Of a stretch of DNA of 64,000 bases, positions 59,789 to 64,000 are shown piece after piece; position 1 is the stretch's first letter, and the number at the start of each line of letters is the position of its first letter. The DNA comes from Adineta steineri (Eukaryota > Rotifera > Eurotatoria > Adinetida > Adinetidae). The notes beneath the pieces were generated by a model. The model did not search any database and was not told the origin of the DNA. It worked only from the letters and a program-made list of their open reading frames with translations. The DNA is taken from positions 124,001 through 188,000 of the forward strand of contig CAJNOI010000069.1 of NCBI GenBank assembly GCA_905250115.1, given 5' to 3'. The position numbers and the translations under genes are program-made.

Positions 59789-62618
59789 ATGTGTACCTAT
59801 TCAACAAAAAATCTAAGTCAACCATGGCCAATATTGAAACATTATGATCAAGAACATTTATATAATATTGCTCTTCCACTTGGTGGAATTGGTACTGGTA
59901 CAGTGAGTTTAGGTGGACGTGGTGAATTACGTGATTGGGAAATAGGAAATAAACCAGCAAAAAAATATAGTACCGTAACTACAGGAAATGATGCACCATT
60001 TTTCTCTATATTTGTTAATCAACCATCAACATCAACAAAAATAACGAAAGCTCTTATAGGACCTGTTCATCCGACAGAATATTTACATTATGAAGGTCGT
60101 GCTTGTAATAATCATGGTTTACCAAGATTTGAGCACGCTTCATTTGATGCTGCCTATCCATTTGGAATGGTTAATTTATCCGATAGTAAAATGCCCGTGT
60201 GTATCATTATTATTACAACATTTCGTTTATTTTTATTTTTTTTTGTCAGGTACAAGTATGTATTAAAGGTTTTAATCCATTTATTCCAACCGATGCAGAA
60301 TCTAGTGGTATTCCAATAGCTGTTCTATATTATGAAGTAACAAATACAACAAACGAAATTTTAGATGTTAGTATATGTGGATCAATGAGAAATTTTGTAG
60401 GACAAGATGGAAGTAAATATTTCATTGCTGGTGATGGTGATTATGTTCCTACTGGAGCTAAAAATAATACAAATATTTATAGAGAAGATTTAGCAGGAAA
60501 ACTAAAAGGTATTTATATGAATTCAACTAATGTTGATCCGAATGATCCAGCATGGGGAACAATTGCATTAACAACATTAGTTGATTCATCGAATACAACA
60601 AATGTTACATATCGTTTATCGTCGATTTCAAATGCATGGTATCATGCTATACTCGATTTTTGGGATGATGTTAGTTGAAAATAATTGTCTAGATTAAATT
60701 AATTTTAAACTTTCTTTTAATTTAGTTTAGTGCAGATGGTACACTTCATGATAAAGGACAATTAATTGATGATAATCCAATGGGAAGTTTAGCTGTAAAA
60801 AAACAAATTCAACCGCATAGTACTGAACTTTTTCCATTTTTTATTACTTGGAATTTTCCTAATCGAATGGCATGGTCATCAACTATCGTTGGCAATTATT
60901 ATTCAACATTGTATAAAGATGCTTGGGATGTATGTATTAAAACATTACCATCACTTGCTGATTTAGAATCGACTACACTTGATTTTATAAATCTTATTTT
61001 GGCAAGTGATTATCCAGGTGTATTGAAAGAAGCAGCATTATTTAATTTAGCAACACTTCGTTCACAAACAGTATTTCGTATTAATGATGGACATTTAATG
61101 GCATGGGAAGGAGTTTTTGATATATTTGGTTCATGTTATGGTTCCTGTACACATGTTTGGAATTATGAACAAGCTATTGGATTTCTTTTTGGGAATCTTG
61201 CTAAAACAATGCGTGATGTTGAATTTAATTATGCAACATTTGATGATGGTGCAATGAATTTTCGTGTACAACTTCCATTAACAAAACCACAAACACGAAC
61301 TGGAACTGCTGCTGTAAGATAAATAACTTGAGAGAAAAAAAGAAAATTGATTTACTATTGATTATATATAGGATGGACAAATGGGTTGTATTATGAAAAT
61401 GTACCGTGATTGGCAAGTAAATAAAACGAATATGTAATAAACAAAAAGAAACTAATATTTATTATTATTATTTTTTAATAGTTATCTGGTGATGATGAAT
61501 TTTTAAGAAAGAATTGGGAACAAGTAAAAAAAGTTCTAAGCTTTGCATGGCAACCTAATAGTTGGGACGCTGATCAGGATGGTGTTGAGGAAGGTGCTCA
61601 ACCAAATACAATGGATGTAACTTATTATGGTAGGTAATATTGGACATATCGCAGAAATAATATTAAATGATTTCTTTCTATTCTAGGTCCAAATCCACAA
61701 TGTAATTTCTGGTATTTAGGAGCTCTTCGTGCCGCATTTGTTATGGCTTTGTATCTAGGTGATGAAACTTTCGGTAATAAATGTCTATCTTTATTTACAA
61801 ATGGTAGTAAATGGGTTGATATGAATTTATTTAATGGTGAATATTATGAACAGAAAATTATTGATCCTAAAACTGGTCAATTTCTTGATCATGATGATCC
61901 AAATGTACCTGATTATCAACTTGGTAAGGGTTGTCTTGTTGATCAATTAGTTGGTCAAATGATGGCACATGTTTGTAATTTGGGTTATCTTGCTATACCA
62001 GAAAATATTGCAACAACATGTCGTAGTATATTAAAATATAATTATCTTGATACATTTAATGAACATTTTAATAATATGCGTTCATATGTTCTTGGTAATG
62101 AGAGTGGTCTTTTAATGGCATCATGGCCACGCGGACGTTTACAATTTCCATTTCCATATTTTTCTGAATCAATGACTGGTTTTGAATATACAGCTGCATG
62201 TAATATGATCTATGAAAATCAAACACAACAAGGTTTAAAATGTGTTCAAAGTATTCGTGATCGTTTTGATGGTCTTAAACGAAATCCATTTAGTGAACCA
62301 GAATGTGGACATCATTATGGACGATCAATGACTAGTTGGACAACACTTTTAGCTTGGTCTGGCTTTCATTATTCTGCTGTTACACGAACTATGGAATTTG
62401 GTATGAGAGCAGGTGTATTTTTTTGGTCAAATGGATATTCTTGGGGTTCATGTTGGATTGTAGAAAATAGAACACAAGCACATTTAATGATTTCTTATGG
62501 TTCTATTGAAATAGAGTATTTTGGACTTCAAGGCAAAACAATGAAAAAATTACCAGAACGAGTGATTTTATCAGCTAAAAGTAATATGAAAACACTTACA
62601 ATTGACTTTGATAATTAA
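59789..62618 (+). CDS. GH116 glycosidase (beta-glucosidase / glucosylceramidase family), bacterial-type
   Basis: Six exons (59789-60196, 60250-60669, 60726-61313, 61372-61416, 61482-61629, 61687-62618) give 846 residues. GH116 enzymes include animal GBA2, which cleaves glucosylceramide, and many bacterial glucosidases. N-terminal domain: ALPLGGIGTGTVSLGGRGEL, RDWEIGNKP. Catalytic (alpha/alpha)6 domain: GSCTHVWNYEQAIGFLFG, AADGQMGCIMKMYRDWQLSG, DADQDGVEEGAQPNTMDVTY with the likely acid/base Asp in NTMD, GPNPQCNFWYLGALRAAF. The THVWNYEQ and QPNTMD forms differ from animal GBA2 (RMYNTYD, ADQTYDGW) and match the bacterial subfamily as I recall it. No signal peptide or membrane segment. Intact, with host-like 45-65 nt introns. 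Substrate not predictable. Confidence 0.85.
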
Positions 62619-62978
62619 TTTCTTTCTTAATCATATCGAGTGCTATATAAACATAGACTCGTAAATAAAATTTGAATACAATTTGCAATATATTGCGCGA
62701 ACAATATTTTTTTTATTTCTTTCGATTCATACCATTTGGTAGATTATAAAAAAAGATTAAAAACAAATTCAAATATTCATAAGAGGAAACAGTGCGCTTT
62801 TTAAGATCGATGATTTTTGAATATGAATTCTCTATTTTGAATCGGTTCTGTACTGATGAATGCTAGAACAAAATCTATTTTTTCGAGTAGTATCTCGTGA
62901 TACATCGTTACTCTATCATATGAAATCATTCAACGATGTTTTGATTGATCTATGGATGAATTGCGATGGCATCAAGAG
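62619..62978. other. 3' flank of the glycosidase gene
   Basis: Contains an AATAAA-like site (about 62664). Nothing else seen. Confidence 0.4.
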
Positions 62979-63484
62979 AATGTCCTTTGAGAAAGACATT
63001 CGGTCATAACGTCCAAACTATTTTAACAGTCAAAACATTTCTAAATTATTATTCGATCGATTTTTGCCTTCAACAAGGACTGATAGGAACGAAAAATCAA
63101 AGGAGAATGTATCTTTTCCCTATAACGTTTACGGCAAAGATATCAATCCAGTTTTCACTCTGAATCTTCCTCGATTCTCCTTGTTCCATTTTTTTCAATA
63201 ATTTAACAACCACTTCGTCCGCGAATCAGATCCACTCGCTCAAATAGAGGGTGATCATCTTCTCGCAGCTAATATTGACCCTTAAATGCACCCTCGGATC
63301 AGCATTCTAATGAATGGAAAAATTCGTAAATACTGAAAGCTGTAAAAGATTGCTTTATTTGACTGTTTGTGTATCGAGAAATGAAGAAATAAAAGTATTT
63401 TGTGGAAAAAAAAACTTTTAAAAATATCATTACATGTAAAACACTTTGGTCCGTCAAGACCGAATGTCTCTTCCAAGGGACATT
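62979..63484. repeat. 506-bp imperfect inverted-repeat element with central hairpin
   Basis: AATGTCCTTTGAGAAAGACA with GACATTCGGTC (62979-63005) is mirrored by GACCGAATGTC to GGGACATT (63458-63484). Near the middle GAGGGTG (63247-63253) faces CACCCTC (63289-63295). No coding capacity. The lay-out resembles a decayed version of the foldback element at 34.3-35.1 kb. Confidence 0.5.
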
Positions 63485-64000
63485 TTATATCTCCATAAGA
63501 AAAAAACAATTTTTTTTACTATCAATTATTCTTATTGAAGTACTGGACTTTTTATTTTAGCAATTAGTTTGTTCAATTTACAGCGATAAGGCCTTTCGGC
63601 TCTTAAGGATTCATAGTATTGATACATGAAGAACTAGTCATACAAAATCGAGAATTCTCTATCAAAAAAAAGAGTAGTGTAGAAATCGTTAACTCGGTCT
63701 GAGTATTGAATTTCTTCTCCAACTCTCAGGTCGAACAATCCAGCGCGGAAACGTTCGGTTCCGTAGTATTCTTGAGATTTCATGGAAGCGGTATTCCAGT
63801 TGAACGGATCCGGTGACCGGATTTATCTAGTTAGGACCGGAACCGACAGGAATATATCAAAACCGGCAGCCGGATACGGTCACCTCACTTCTCAAACTTG
63901 AATAGTTGAACAAATAGTTGGATTCAACTTTCTACTATTACATGTATGGAAAAATTGGTTTTCTTGTTTTCTAGGTTTTAAATTATCAATATGAAATTAA
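63485..64000. other. window end, unassigned
   Basis: 63731-63890 is richer in GC, with several CCGG-containing words (GATCCGGTGACCGGATTT is a near palindrome) and may be a decayed transposon. The last 110 bases contain ACTTGAATAGTTGAACAAAT, similar to the TTGAATAGTTGAATA units at 27105-27135. Confidence 0.4.

Noticed and set aside
1..64000. tRNA, rRNA and CRISPR structures
   Set aside because: No GGTTCGAATCC-type T-arm with matching acceptor stem, no rRNA core sequence and no regularly spaced repeat array were seen.

Overview
The window looks like nuclear DNA of a small, AT-rich, intron-dense metazoan, and a bdelloid rotifer is the best fit (inference). Its genes are compact, with many introns of about 45-60 nt. 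It has animal ciliary, homeobox and exosome genes, intron-bearing bacterial-type non-ribosomal peptide synthetase (NRPS) genes, and interstitial TGTGGG-type (bdelloid telomere-like) repeats. Several start codons lie just behind splice acceptors or very close to the upstream gene, as expected for spliced-leader operons.

Left host block (1-19.7 kb): the 3' end of a coiled-coil gene is followed 46 bp later by a C2H2 zinc-finger gene. Then come HPRT, CLUAP1/IFT38 and an outer-dynein-arm docking protein (ODAD1/CCDC63 type), a minus-strand membrane protein with a uromodulin-like D8C domain that carries a MITE in one intron, and an LHX1/5 LIM-homeobox gene behind 4 kb of non-coding DNA.

Middle accessory island (about 20.8-56.1 kb): two 5' fragments of N6AMT1, a decayed non-LTR retrotransposon, a helical-repeat pseudogene, an orphan SAM methyltransferase, an NRPS terminal (left-handed beta-helix) piece cut off at an inverted TGTGGG-type repeat, and a 760-bp foldback element with tandem-repeat arms and a G-rich core. 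A large minus-strand NRPS follows, A(Cys type, with inserted flavin oxidase)-T-C-C-A-T-TE, truncated at an assembly gap. Beyond the gap are pseudogene remnants of large lipid-transfer proteins (BLTP1/VPS13 type), a 333-bp MITE, a 155-bp satellite split by a second LINE remnant, and AT-rich DNA. Most of this block (27.05-56.09 kb) is bounded by direct copies of the N6AMT1 promoter plus 5' coding region, so it looks like foreign or subtelomeric DNA placed upstream of a host operon.

Right host block (56.4-62.6 kb): intact N6AMT1, SUB1/PC4 and EXOSC9 lie head to tail with trans-splice-like acceptors between them, probably one operon. A bacterial-type GH116 glycosidase gene with introns follows. 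The last 1.4 kb holds an inverted-repeat element with a GAGGGTG/CACCCTC hairpin near its centre.

The strongest candidates for something undescribed are the thiazole-type NRPS with a missing A-T unit, the NRPS fragment broken exactly at telomere-like repeats, the foldback element with a telomere-like core, and the recurring GAGGGTG...CACCCTC hairpins at rearrangement points.
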